Shown: piece after piece, positions 7,222-15,510 of the stretch
Numbering within the stretch: the first letter of the stretch is position 1
How the letters are laid out: every line of letters begins with the position of its first letter
DNA from: Candidatus Limnocylindrales bacterium
GTDB lineage: Bacteria; Desulfobacterota; Binatia; UBA1149; CAITLU01
NCBI GenBank assembly: GCA_035571835.1
Contig: DATNBU010000005.1
Location: 1-34,070, forward strand
Length of the DNA: 34,070 nt
Direction: 5' to 3'
Program-made: the position numbers and the translations under genes
The notes under the pieces: generated by a model
The model's input: only the letters and a program-made list of their open reading frames with translations
Told to the model about the DNA's origin: nothing
Database searches by the model: none

Positions 7222-9143
7222 GTGCCGTGCACTTCCTCGAGATAGGTGTAGCCGTTGAGGCCTTCCTCGTAGAACTTCAGGAAGCGGCCGGCTTCGAGAT
7301 GGTCGAGGCGACCCGCACGCACGGCCTTGTCAACGGCCACCTGCAGGCGGTGCACGAGCTGCTCCTTCGGGAACTGCACGTAGCCGAGCACTTCGCTGAC
7401 GGTGTCGCCCTTGATGATGCTGCCGATGACGACTTCGCCTTCCTCGGTCAGGTCGACGTGGACCGTATTGGTGTCGCCGAACAGGTTGTGCAGGTCACCG
7501 AGGATTTCCTGATACGCGCCGATCAGGAACGCGCCGAGGTAGTACGGCGAGCCGTCGAAGGTATGGAAGCGCAGCGTGCGCCGCACGTCGCGCCGGTCGA
7601 TGAAGTGGTCGATCTTGCCGTCGGAGTCGCACGTGACGTCGCCGATCACCGCGTGATGGGTCGGCATCTCGTTCAGCCGGTGGATCGGCATCACCGGGAA
7701 CAGCTGCTTGATCGCCCAGCTGTCGGGCATCGATTGGAACAGCGAGAAATTGCAGAAGTACGTGTCCGACAGCATGAGGTCGAGGCCTTCGAGCTCCTCC
7801 GGCACGAACTCGAGCTGCTCGGTCAGCTTGCGGATCTTGCGCAGCGTCGCGAAGAACAGGTTTTCGATCAGGCAGCGCTGGTCGAGCGGAAGATAGCCGG
7901 TCGCGAACTGGTTCATCGCGATGTCGAGAGCCTGCTGCGCGTCGTGGTAGCTCTCGAGCAGGTTGCGCGGCATCAGGCCCTGGTAGGTCTGCAGCAGGTC
8001 GTGAAGCGGCTGCTCGGCGTCTTCCGGCACGGCAAGCGGAATCTCCGCGCTGCCGCCCTGGTCGGCGACTCCGAGGCAGCCGAAGATCAGCGCCGAATGG
8101 TAGGCCGTAAGCGCGCGTCCGCTTTCCGAGATGATGTTCGGGTGCGGCACGCCGACTTCGTCGCAGACGTTCTGGATGTGGTAGACGACGTCGTTCGCGT
8201 ACTCCTCGAGCGTGTAGTTCATGCTCGATTCGAAATTGGTCTGCGAGCCGTCGTAGTCCACTCCGAGCCCGCCGCCGACGTTCATGTATTCGAGGCCCGC
8301 GCCGCGCTGGTAGAGCTCGGTGTAGATGCGCGCCGCCTCGATCAGCGCGGCCTTCACGTGCCGGATGTTCGTGATCTGGCTTCCGAGGTGGAAGTGCAGC
8401 AGCTTGAAGCAGTCGCCCATGCCGCGGCTCTTGAGCTCCTCGAACGCCGCAAGGATCTCGCTGACCGTAAGGCCGAACTTCGAACGGTGGCCGCCCGACG
8501 ACTGCCAGCGTCCGGACCCGCGCGCGGCAAGCTTGACGCGCATGCCGATCTGCGGGCGCACGCCGAGCCGCTCGGCGCTCTTCAGGATCAGGTCGAGCTC
8601 GGTGTACTTTTCGACGACCGGGATCACGTTGCGCCCGATCTTGAGCGCGAGCATCGCCATCTCGATGAACTCGCCGTCCTTGAAGCCGTTGCAGATGATC
8701 GGTGCATTGGCTTCGGTCATCGCGACGACGCAGAGCATTTCGGGCTTGCTGCCGGCTTCGAGGCCGAACCCGTACTCCTTTCCGATCTGCACGATCTGCT
8801 CGACCACGTGGCGCTGCTGGTTGACCTTGATCGGATAGACGCACTGGTAGGTGCCGTTGTACTTGTGATCCGAGATCGCGCGCGCGAACACGTCGTGGAT
8901 TTCCCGCACGCGATCCCGAAGGATTCCGTTGAAGCGCACGAGCAGCGGAAGATCGAGGCCGCGCAGCTGCATCGAGTCGACGAGCTGCTTGAGATCGACG
9001 AAGCGGTTCGGATCCTTCTGGGGATGGCAGAGCAGGTGTCCCGCGGCCGACACCGAGAAGTAGCCTTTGCCCCAGCCCTTGACCTCGTACAGTTCCGCGG
9101 CGTCCTGGGTCGACCAGCGCCGGGTCGCATCGTTCTGCATCAT
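7218..9143 (-). CDS. speA: Biosynthetic arginine decarboxylase
   Basis: A 641-residue PLP enzyme that converts arginine to agmatine, the first step of polyamine synthesis. The length fits SpeA. The PLP lysine is Lys106 in YPIKVNQQRH. Other hallmarks are GLEAGSKPEML (128-138), HFHLGSQITNIRHV (250-263), the phosphate-binding GGGLGVDYDGS (290-300), SESGRALTAYHS (339-350), and CDSDGKID (505-512) with the conserved catalytic Cys. ATG 9143 is preceded by AAGGTG seven bases upstream; a second ATG follows directly. The frame stays open far upstream, but that part overlaps the opposite-strand FAD enzyme gene and is spurious. No SAM decarboxylase is seen here. Confidence 0.95.
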   Translation of the reverse strand: MMQNDATRRWSTQDAAELYEVKGWGKGYFSVSAAGHLLCHPQKDPNRFVDLKQLVDSMQLRGLDLPLLVRFNGILRDRVREIHDVFARAISDHKYNGTYQCVYPIKVNQQRHVVEQIVQIGKEYGFGLEAGSKPEMLCVVAMTEANAPIICNGFKDGEFIEMAMLALKIGRNVIPVVEKYTELDLILKSAERLGVRPQIGMRVKLAARGSGRWQSSGGHRSKFGLTVSEILAAFEELKSRGMGDCFKLLHFHLGSQITNIRHVKAALIEAARIYTELYQRGAGLEYMNVGGGLGVDYDGSQTNFESSMNYTLEEYANDVVYHIQNVCDEVGVPHPNIISESGRALTAYHSALIFGCLGVADQGGSAEIPLAVPEDAEQPLHDLLQTYQGLMPRNLLESYHDAQQALDIAMNQFATGYLPLDQRCLIENLFFATLRKIRKLTEQLEFVPEELEGLDLMLSDTYFCNFSLFQSMPDSWAIKQLFPVMPIHRLNEMPTHHAVIGDVTCDSDGKIDHFIDRRDVRRTLRFHTFDGSPYYLGAFLIGAYQEILGDLHNLFGDTNTVHVDLTEEGEVVIGSIIKGDTVSEVLGYVQFPKEQLVHRLQVAVDKAVRAGRLDHLEAGRFLKFYEEGLNGYTYLEEVHGT

Positions 9144-9208
9144 GGCGCGCACCTTAAGCGATGCGCCCGTCGTGTCGAGCGACGCGAGCCCGTCGATGGA
9201 GCGAAGCG

Positions 9209-9258
9209 AAATCGGGGACAGACACTGATTTGTCGAAATCAGTGTCCGTCCCCGATTT
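9209..9258. repeat. REP-like inverted repeat, type A copy 2
   Basis: Two 23-bp arms (9209-9231 and 9236-9258) are complementary at 22 of 23 positions, the exception being ACAGAC against ACGGAC, around a GTCG loop. Each arm starts AAATCGGGGAC as in the copy at 4582. It lies in the divergent promoter region, 66 bases from the speA start and 62 bases from the FAD-enzyme start, so it could influence both transcripts. Confidence 0.9.
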
Positions 9259-9320
9259 CCCGCGAGCGTTGCGGGCGGGTGCGGGCTACAACGTGAGGCC
9301 GCCCGCGGGCGCCACTTCGT

Positions 9321-10913
9321 ATGTTCCGGGATCTCGAGCTTCGCCTGCTGCCTTCGCTCGCCACGCAGCCGGACGCCCTTCGCGACGCGGCAGCCCGGGC
9401 CGCCGGCGTCTCGCCGTCGCGCGTCCGGGGCGTGACCGCCCTGCGCCGTTCGCTCGATGCCCGTCCGCGATCTCCCGTCTATCAACTCCGCGTCCGCGTC
9501 TGGATCGATGAGGAGCCGCGCGCGCCGGAGCTCCTCGAGCTCGCTCTTCGCGACGTGCGCTCGGCGCCGCCCGTCGTCGTCGTCGGGGCAGGCCCGGCGG
9601 GACTGTTTGCCGCGCTCCGCCTGATCGAGGGCGGGCTGCGCCCGATCGTGCTCGAGAGGGGCAAGGACGTACGCGGCCGGCGCATCGACGTCGCACGGCT
9701 GAGCCGCGACGGGATCGTCAACCCGGAAAGCAATTACTGCTACGGCGAAGGCGGCGCCGGGACGTTTTCCGACGGCAAGCTCTACACGCGCTCGACCAAG
9801 CGCGGCGACGTCGAGCGCATCCTCCAGATCCTCGTCCGGCACGGCGCGCCGGCCGACATCCTCGTCGATGCGCATCCGCACATCGGCACCAACCGGCTGC
9901 CGCGCGTCGTCGATGCGATCCGCCGGACCATCGTCGAATGCGGCGGCGAGGTTCGTTTCGGCGCGCGCGTCGACGGGCTCGTGCGGGAAGCCGGCGCGGT
10001 GCGCGGCGTCGTGCTCGCGGACGGGGAGCGCGTTGTCGCGGGCTCCGTCATCCTCGCCACCGGCCATTCGGCGCGCGACGTGTACGCGATGCTCGACGAG
10101 AGCGGCATCCGGCTCGAACCGAAAGCGTTCGCGTTCGGAGTCCGCGTCGAGCATCCGCAGGCCCTCGTCGACTCGATCCAGTATCGCTGCGAGCGGCGTC
10201 CGGCCGAGCTTCCGCCGGCGTCGTACTCGCTGCTCCGGCGCGTCGACGGGCGCGGCGTGTACTCGTTCTGCATGTGCCCGGGCGGCGTCATCTGCCCGGC
10301 AACGACTTCGCAGGACGAGGTCGTCGTCAACGGCTGGTCGCCGTCGAGGCGCAACTCGCGCTGGGCAAACTCCGGTATCGTCGTCGAGACGACGATCGAA
10401 GACGCGCGCCGGCTTTGCGGCGACGGGGTGCTTGCGGGCGCGCGGCTGCAGGCGTCGATCGAGCAGCGTGCGGCCGAAGCCGGCGGAGGGCTCGCGGTCG
10501 CACCGGCGCAGCGCCTGATGGACTTCGTCGACGCGCGCGCGAGCACGGATCTTCCATCGTGCTCGTACCCGCCGGGAATCCGCGCGGCCGAGCTCGGCGA
10601 CGTGCTGCCCGGCTTTGCCGCGCACGCGCTTCGTGACGGCCTGCGGCTGTTCGGCGAACGCATGCGCGGCTTCCTGACCAACGACGCGGTCGTCGTCGGC
10701 GTCGAGACGAGGACGTCGGCGCCGGCGCGAATACCACGCGACGCCTCGACCGGAATGCATCCGGAAGTCCGCGGCCTGTTTCCATGCGGCGAAGGGGCCG
10801 GAGCCGCCGGCGGCATAGTGTCGGCGGCGATGGATGGCGAACGCGCAGCGGCGGCCGTTCTCGGCGTGCCATATGCGCGCGGAGCGGAGGCCGTCAGCGC
10901 TCGTAAAGCATGA
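9321..10913 (+). CDS. NAD(P)/FAD-dependent dehydrogenase (COG2509-like)
   Basis: A 530-residue flavoprotein. A roughly 80-residue N-terminal domain of mixed alpha/beta type (possibly substrate- or protein-binding) precedes the dinucleotide-binding motif VVVVGAGPAGLFAAL (85-99). Further family marks are ESNYCYGEGGAGTFSDGKL (136-153), the second FAD-contact segment VILATGHSARDV, and the C-terminal FPCGEGAGAAGGIVSAAMDG near 490-509. This corresponds to the widespread uncharacterised FAD-dependent dehydrogenase family. The substrate is unknown. The ATG at 9321 directly precedes the conserved region; its ribosome site is weak. The 3' end overlaps the convergent glycosyltransferase gene by 20 bases. 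Confidence 0.85.
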   Translation: MFRDLELRLLPSLATQPDALRDAAARAAGVSPSRVRGVTALRRSLDARPRSPVYQLRVRVWIDEEPRAPELLELALRDVRSAPPVVVVGAGPAGLFAALRLIEGGLRPIVLERGKDVRGRRIDVARLSRDGIVNPESNYCYGEGGAGTFSDGKLYTRSTKRGDVERILQILVRHGAPADILVDAHPHIGTNRLPRVVDAIRRTIVECGGEVRFGARVDGLVREAGAVRGVVLADGERVVAGSVILATGHSARDVYAMLDESGIRLEPKAFAFGVRVEHPQALVDSIQYRCERRPAELPPASYSLLRRVDGRGVYSFCMCPGGVICPATTSQDEVVVNGWSPSRRNSRWANSGIVVETTIEDARRLCGDGVLAGARLQASIEQRAAEAGGGLAVAPAQRLMDFVDARASTDLPSCSYPPGIRAAELGDVLPGFAAHALRDGLRLFGERMRGFLTNDAVVVGVETRTSAPARIPRDASTGMHPEVRGLFPCGEGAGAAGGIVSAAMDGERAAAAVLGVPYARGAEAVSARKA

Positions 10914-12315
10914 TGCGGACCTCGTCGGCGTACTTCGACGACACCTTCGAATGCGTGGCTTCGAGCAGCGCCTGGATGCGGATCGCGCGCACGATGTCTT
11001 CGCGCGACAGGACGAGCCAGACGCGATCGGCCGCGGAAGCTTCGGCTTTGTCGAACTCGTTCGAGAACAGCAGCTCGCCGTGCTGGAGCCGTGCCGGCTG
11101 CGGCGCGCCGGACCTCTTCAGATAGTATTCGAGTGCGAACGCGCTCCACGAGCTGTCGTACAGGATCGCATCGCCCGGCCGCGCGTCCTGGGCAACGAGG
11201 TTCGCCGGAGTCGTCCAGTCTTCCTCGTGTGGCCCCTCGGCAAACCCGCTGGCGACTTTCAGCTGGGAAGTGAGAATGACTCCGACCAGAACCCAGGCAA
11301 CCGGTGCCAGCGTTCGGTTCTGGCGGACGCTCGCGACGGCCGCGCCCGCAGCGAGCGTCCACGCCGGGATCGACATCACCAGATAGCGGTTGAGCAGGAC
11401 CGGACCCCACAGCGAGATCGTGGCAAGCGCCGCGAGCGGCCCGAGACCCCACAGGATGAAAAGCGTCGCGCCCCAGCGCGCGACCGGATCGCGTTCGCGC
11501 AAGATACGAACGACGAGAATTGCCAGCACGGCTACGTAAACGTACGGAACTCCCGAGCCGCCTCCCGCGAGGTATCCCGTCTGCCAGATCAGGTACTGGC
11601 TCGTCACCGGCGGAATCCAGCTGATCACCTTGTGCGACGCGGTGCCGAGCGTGTAGAGGATCGGCGCCGTCAGCGCGGTGATCGCGGCAATCCCGATCAG
11701 CAGGTTTTTTTTCGCAAACAGCGCGCGCGGGCCGAGCGCAGCCAGCGAAAGGATCTGGAATGCGATGGTGAACAGCGCGAACGAATGCGAGTACATCGCA
11801 AGGCCGCTCGCGACGACCCACCACGCGATATCGCGGCGACGACCGCTGTCGAGAGCCTTCGCCAGAAAGAGCGCCGCAAGGCACGAGCACATCATCGCGA
11901 GCGAGTAGCCGCGCGCTTCCTGCGCATAGCGGATCGAAAACCAGTGAATCGAAAGCAGTGCGCCCGCGACGAGTCCGGCGGCCATACCGAAAAGGCGCCG
12001 CCCGAGAAGACAGGTGAGGAGGATTGCGACGATCGAACAGATCGCCGAGAAGCCGCGAACCGTCGAGATGTCGTCGCCGAGCAGGTGCCATGGCCGCAGC
12101 GCCAGGTAGTAGAAAACCTGGTTGTTCAGTACCGGATTGTCGAGATGGCGCAGCAGATCGACGATCGGGACCTGCACCATCCCGAGCGTCTGGCCTTCGT
12201 CGAACCAGACTGATCTCAGCCCGATCCCGCTGAAGCGCACGTACGCGCCGGCGGCGAGGATCAACAGGACGAGAGCGCCGAAAATGCGCGATCTCGCGGA
12301 CTTGGCACCGGTCAT
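10894..12315 (-). CDS. GT-C (family 39 / ArnT-like) membrane glycosyltransferase
   Basis: A 473-residue protein with about 10 membrane spans. The first periplasmic loop carries WFDEGQT (Asp39-Glu40), the acidic pair expected of GT-C enzymes that take sugars from polyprenyl-phosphate donors. RYAQEARGYS, near 130-140, is a second family-typical segment (R.Y..EAR.Y). The C-terminal ~130 residues are soluble and presumably periplasmic, with a GDAILYDSSWSAFALEYYL segment. The likely role is transfer of a sugar to a lipid or protein acceptor at the outer face of the inner membrane; donor and acceptor are not readable from sequence. It is transcribed divergently from the TetR gene. Confidence 0.8.
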   Translation of the reverse strand: MTGAKSARSRIFGALVLLILAAGAYVRFSGIGLRSVWFDEGQTLGMVQVPIVDLLRHLDNPVLNNQVFYYLALRPWHLLGDDISTVRGFSAICSIVAILLTCLLGRRLFGMAAGLVAGALLSIHWFSIRYAQEARGYSLAMMCSCLAALFLAKALDSGRRRDIAWWVVASGLAMYSHSFALFTIAFQILSLAALGPRALFAKKNLLIGIAAITALTAPILYTLGTASHKVISWIPPVTSQYLIWQTGYLAGGGSGVPYVYVAVLAILVVRILRERDPVARWGATLFILWGLGPLAALATISLWGPVLLNRYLVMSIPAWTLAAGAAVASVRQNRTLAPVAWVLVGVILTSQLKVASGFAEGPHEEDWTTPANLVAQDARPGDAILYDSSWSAFALEYYLKRSGAPQPARLQHGELLFSNEFDKAEASAADRVWLVLSREDIVRAIRIQALLEATHSKVSSKYADEVRIMLYER

Positions 12316-12392
12316 TGGGGAAACATCTGCGACCGCTGAGCCCGAGTCGAGTCGGTCCGGCGGGAGTGTGCAGCGGCGGCCGGAAAAATAAA

Positions 12393-12430
12393 TATACCGG
12401 CAGTATACTCTTGCATTGGCGTATACCGGC
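12393..12430. promoter_or_regulatory. Candidate TetR operator and promoter
   Basis: TATAC-CGGCA-GTATA (12393-12407) is a perfect inverted repeat with a 5-base centre. TATACCGGC is repeated in direct orientation at 12422-12430. TATACT (12404-12409) inside the palindrome could be a -10 box. The site lies just before the TetR start at 12448 and in the divergent promoter region of the glycosyltransferase gene, the usual place for an autoregulatory operator. Binding is inferred from position and symmetry. Confidence 0.55.
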
Positions 12431-12447
12431 GACTAGGGTCCGCCGCC

Positions 12448-13176
12448 GTGAGCGTCGCCGCTTCCCCGACTCCGATCGCGTCCGGCCGCCGCGAGCGCCG
12501 CAAGCTCGAGGTGCGCCGGCGGATGATCGATGCCGCGCAGGCCCTCTTCGAAGAGCGCGGCGTCCACGCGACCACCGTCGTCGAGATCTGCGAGCGAGCC
12601 GACGTCGCGCACAAGACGTTCTTCAATCACTTCCCGGCCAAGCAGGACCTCGTCCGCGCAATGGCGCGCGAGGCGATCGAGTTCCTCCTCGACGACATCG
12701 CGACTGCGCACGCAAGCGGCCGCTCGACGGCGGGACGTCTCGACGCGTTTTTCGAGAGCGTCGCGACGCGCGCATCGGCGGCGGGCCCGATGCACCGCGA
12801 GCTGATGACCGAGATCATCCATGCCGCACAGGGCGCCGACGAGCCCACCGACGCGCGACGGCTGCATGCGGCGTTCGGTGCGATCGTTGCCGACGGCGTT
12901 CGCGCCGGAGAAGTCACGCGCAAGCATCCGAGCGAGACGCTGACCGAGACGATTCTCGGGATGTATTACGCGCTGATGTTCAACTGGGCGAACCTCGAAC
13001 ATTATCCGATCGCAGCCAGGGCGCGGGCCGCATCGAAGTTCCTCGCGGATGCGCTGGCGCCGCAGGGCTCGGAGGCGAGCCGTCCGAGCGAAGCGGCGGG
13101 CACGGGGCACGCAGCGCGCCCGCGACCGATTCGAAAGAACGTGCCACGCAAGGAGACTCTTCATGGCAAGGCGTGA
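12448..13176 (+). CDS. TetR/AcrR family transcriptional regulator
   Basis: A 242-residue repressor-type protein. The N-terminal HTH domain spans about residues 24-70: MIDAAQALFEERGVHATTVV, then EICERADVAHKTFFNHFPAK, the typical recognition helix and following YYHF-like element, here FFNHF. Residues 75-205 form the helical ligand-binding domain. The tail after 210 is low-complexity and basic. GTG 12448 has AGGG nine bases upstream. Its last 14 bases overlap the Rieske gene, so the regulator heads the catabolic cluster and probably controls it in response to substrate. The inducer is unknown. Confidence 0.88.
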   Translation: MSVAASPTPIASGRRERRKLEVRRRMIDAAQALFEERGVHATTVVEICERADVAHKTFFNHFPAKQDLVRAMAREAIEFLLDDIATAHASGRSTAGRLDAFFESVATRASAAGPMHRELMTEIIHAAQGADEPTDARRLHAAFGAIVADGVRAGEVTRKHPSETLTETILGMYYALMFNWANLEHYPIAARARAASKFLADALAPQGSEASRPSEAAGTGHAARPRPIRKNVPRKETLHGKA

Positions 13177-14128
13177 CAAGGAAAATTCGATCCTGCCGAT
13201 CCCGAACGGCTGGTTCGCCGTCGAGTGGACCAAGGAGCTCATCGCGGGCCAGGTCAAGAGCATCCACTACTTCGGGGAAGACCTGGTGCTTTTCCGCGGG
13301 CGCTCCGGCGAGGCGCACGTGCTCGATCCGTACTGCCCGCACCTCGGCGCGCATCTCGGCGAAGGCGGCCGCGTGCTCGGAGACGGCCTGCGCTGCCCGT
13401 TCCACGGCTGGACGTACGACGGCTCGACCGGCCAGTGCACGTCGATTCCGTACTGCGAGCGGATTCCGGCCAAAGCCGCGGTACGTGCGTGGCCGACGTG
13501 CGAAAAGAACGGAATGATCTTTGTCTGGCATCACAGCGAGGGCCAGGCGCCGACGTGGGAAGTGCCGCTGCTTGCCGAGATCGGTCACGCGGACTGGTCC
13601 GAGCCGCGCACGTTCGAGCTCGAAGTGCCGGTGCACGTGCAGGACATGCACGAGAACAACAACGATCCGGTTCATTTCCAGTTCGTGCACGGAAACCTCG
13701 AGCCGCTGCCGTCGGAAATCTCGTACGCCGCAGACGGGCGTGCCTATCGCATCTCGAGCCGGCAGATCCGCGACACACCGTACGGGCGCTTCGAGACGAC
13801 GCTGATCCGCGATTCGTGGGGCATCGGACTGTCGGCGGTCAGCACCGAAGGCATTCCGAACGCGGGGCTTCTGATGTTCTCGTCGACCAGCCCGGTCGAC
13901 CACGATCGCACGTTCTCGCGCTGGCTGCTGACCGCGACCAACAACATGGTCGACCTTGCCGGCGAGGACTTCATGAACGGGCTGACGACCGGCGTGATGC
14001 AGGACCTGCGCATCTGGTCGAACAAGGTCCATCGCGCGCGGCCGGTCTTGTGCGAGGCCGACACGTATCTCGCCGAGTTCCGGCAGTGGGTGAAGCAGTT
14101 CTACAGCCAGCCCGTGCAGACGCAGTAG
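13163..14128 (+). CDS. Rieske non-heme iron oxygenase, alpha subunit type
   Basis: A 321-residue oxygenase. The Rieske [2Fe-2S] ligands are Cys58 and His60 (YCPHLGAHL) and Cys78 and His81 (CPFHGWTYDG). The mononuclear iron site is in HENNNDPVHFQFVHG, with Asp168, His171 and His176; a C-terminal Asp in MQDLRIW may be the third ligand. The motif context resembles KshA (3-ketosteroid 9-alpha-hydroxylase) and the DAF-36/Neverland cholesterol 7-desaturase group more than ring-hydroxylating dioxygenases, so a hydroxylation or desaturation of a sterol- or terpenoid-like molecule is possible. It would need a separate ferredoxin/reductase, and none is seen nearby. ATG 13163 has AAGGAGA upstream. Confidence 0.88.
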   Translation: MARRDKENSILPIPNGWFAVEWTKELIAGQVKSIHYFGEDLVLFRGRSGEAHVLDPYCPHLGAHLGEGGRVLGDGLRCPFHGWTYDGSTGQCTSIPYCERIPAKAAVRAWPTCEKNGMIFVWHHSEGQAPTWEVPLLAEIGHADWSEPRTFELEVPVHVQDMHENNNDPVHFQFVHGNLEPLPSEISYAADGRAYRISSRQIRDTPYGRFETTLIRDSWGIGLSAVSTEGIPNAGLLMFSSTSPVDHDRTFSRWLLTATNNMVDLAGEDFMNGLTTGVMQDLRIWSNKVHRARPVLCEADTYLAEFRQWVKQFYSQPVQTQ

Positions 14129-14153
14129 GCTTATCGGAGTTCCACGCGGAGAC

Positions 14154-15395
14154 ATGGAGCACGGAGATATCGAGCACGGAGATATGGAAATGGATCGCTT
14201 CCTCGTCATTTCGTCGGATTGTCACGCCGGGCTGCCGCCCGATCAGTACCGCAACTATCTCGATCCGCAGTACCGCGAGTTGTTCGACGTCGCGCTGCCT
14301 CTGCAGATCGCAGAAATGGAAAAGATGTCGAAGATGTTCCTGATCGACGACATCAACCGCAAGTGGCGCGACGAAGTCGGCGACGCCCTGACCGGCGCGT
14401 GGGATCACGACGAGCGCCTGCGCGTGATGGACGCGGACGGCATCGCCGGCGAAATCATCTTCCCCGACGGAATCACCGAGATGAACACGCCGCCGTTCGG
14501 CGCGGGCCTGTCGCTGCCGGTCGAGGACCGCATCGTGCCCGAGCTGCAGTGGGCCGGCGCGCGCGCACACAACCGCTGGCTGGCCGAGCTCGTATCGATG
14601 GCGCCGGCGCGCCGTCTCGGCGTCGCGCTGGTTCCCGCACTGTGGGACGTCGACGAGGCGGTCAAGGAAGTCGAGTGGGCGCGGAAGAACGGGCTCGGCG
14701 GCGTGCTGCTGCCGTGCATGTGGCGGCATCTCGATCCGTACCACCATCCCAAATACGAGCCGCTGTGGTCGGCGTGCGTGGCGAACGACGTCGCGGTGCA
14801 TTTTCATTCGGGCCCCGCGCCGATGGAGGACGCGTTCGGCCCGATCGCCAATCCGGACGGCGTCGTGCGGCCGGGCGCGATGGGCATCTACGTTTCCGAG
14901 GTGGTGTGGTGGGCCGTGCGCCCGCTCACGTTCCTGATCTGGGGCGGCGTGCTCGAGCGGCATCCGAAGCTCCGCATCGCGATCACCGAGAGCACCACGA
15001 TCTGGGCGCCGGAGTATCTCGCGCTGCTCGACCAGCGCTATTCGGAAACGCACTATTCGGCGAAGCTCGGCGACTACCGAAGTCATCTCAAGAGCAAGCC
15101 GAGCGAGTACTTCGCGCGCCAGGTTGCGCTCGGCGCGTCGTGCATGTCACGCCGCGAAGCCGAGCTGCGCTACGCGATCGGGCTTTCGAACATCATGTGG
15201 GGCAGCGATTATCCGCATCCCGAAGGCACGTGGCCGGTGACGATGCCGCAGGTGCATGAAACGTTCGACGGCCTTCCCGAGAACGAAGTCGCCGCCATGC
15301 TCGGCCTCAACGCCGCGCGCTTCTACGGCTTCGACGTCGACGCGCTAGCCCCGATCGCCGCGCGCATAGGTCCTGCAACCGCGAGTTTTAAATAA
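14154..15395 (+). CDS. Amidohydrolase-2 family metal-dependent hydrolase/decarboxylase
   Basis: A 413-residue TIM-barrel protein of the PF04909 type. It shows SSDCHAG (Asp22, His24) after the first strand, HFHSGP (216-221), HPKLRIAITES (270-280), and the catalytic Asp352 in MWGSDYPHPEGTWP. Relatives are ACMSD-type decarboxylases and uncharacterised hydrolases found with Rieske oxygenases in catabolic clusters. It follows the Rieske gene by 25 bases. The start is ambiguous: ATGs at 14154, 14184 and 14190 each have a GGAG-like site, because a 15-bp unit is tandemly repeated here. The most upstream is listed; conservation begins around MDRFLVISSD (14190). The stop is one base from a REP-like element. 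Confidence 0.85.
   Translation: MEHGDIEHGDMEMDRFLVISSDCHAGLPPDQYRNYLDPQYRELFDVALPLQIAEMEKMSKMFLIDDINRKWRDEVGDALTGAWDHDERLRVMDADGIAGEIIFPDGITEMNTPPFGAGLSLPVEDRIVPELQWAGARAHNRWLAELVSMAPARRLGVALVPALWDVDEAVKEVEWARKNGLGGVLLPCMWRHLDPYHHPKYEPLWSACVANDVAVHFHSGPAPMEDAFGPIANPDGVVRPGAMGIYVSEVVWWAVRPLTFLIWGGVLERHPKLRIAITESTTIWAPEYLALLDQRYSETHYSAKLGDYRSHLKSKPSEYFARQVALGASCMSRREAELRYAIGLSNIMWGSDYPHPEGTWPVTMPQVHETFDGLPENEVAAMLGLNAARFYGFDVDALAPIAARIGPATASFK
14157..14186 (+). repeat. 15-bp tandem repeat over the start region
   Basis: GAGCACGGAGATATC (14157-14171) is followed by GAGCACGGAGATATG (14172-14186), and a weaker copy (ACGCGGAGACATG) precedes them at 14144-14156. Each unit carries a GGAG core and two end in ATG, giving alternative start sites for the amidohydrolase. 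Confidence 0.8.
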
Positions 15396-15396
15396 A

Positions 15397-15489
15397 GGGG
15401 ACAGGTACATTTAAAATTCCACTGCAATTCCGCGGCGCGAAAAATAGCGTGCCCGAAATACCACACGTTTTTTAAATGTACCTGTCCCC
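15397..15489. repeat. REP-like composite element, type B copy 1 (93 bp)
   Basis: The ends GGGGACAGGTACATTTAAAA (15397-15416) and TTTTAAATGTACCTGTCCCC (15470-15489) are inverted repeats. The ~53-bp centre includes CGCGGCGCGAAA and CCACACGTTT, both shared with the copy at 26579. The element lies one base after the amidohydrolase stop and 21 bases before the next start, whose AAGGAG site follows directly. It is MITE- or BIME-like and has no coding capacity. Confidence 0.9.
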
Positions 15490-15510
15490 ATTTTTCCAAG
15501 GAGAACAACG

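Noticed and set aside
6999-9296. A 765-residue plus-strand reading frame
   Set aside because: Antisense to speA, whose motifs are complete on the minus strand.
7218-10760. A 1180-residue minus-strand reading frame that includes speA
   Set aside because: Only the part from 9143 downward matches arginine decarboxylase. The rest is Arg/Ala/Asp-rich antisense of the plus-strand FAD dehydrogenase, open because of high GC at third positions.
15397-15489. An insertion sequence or attachment site
   Set aside because: The element is only 93 bp, has no coding capacity and no obvious target duplication, so it is reported as a REP/MITE-like repeat instead.
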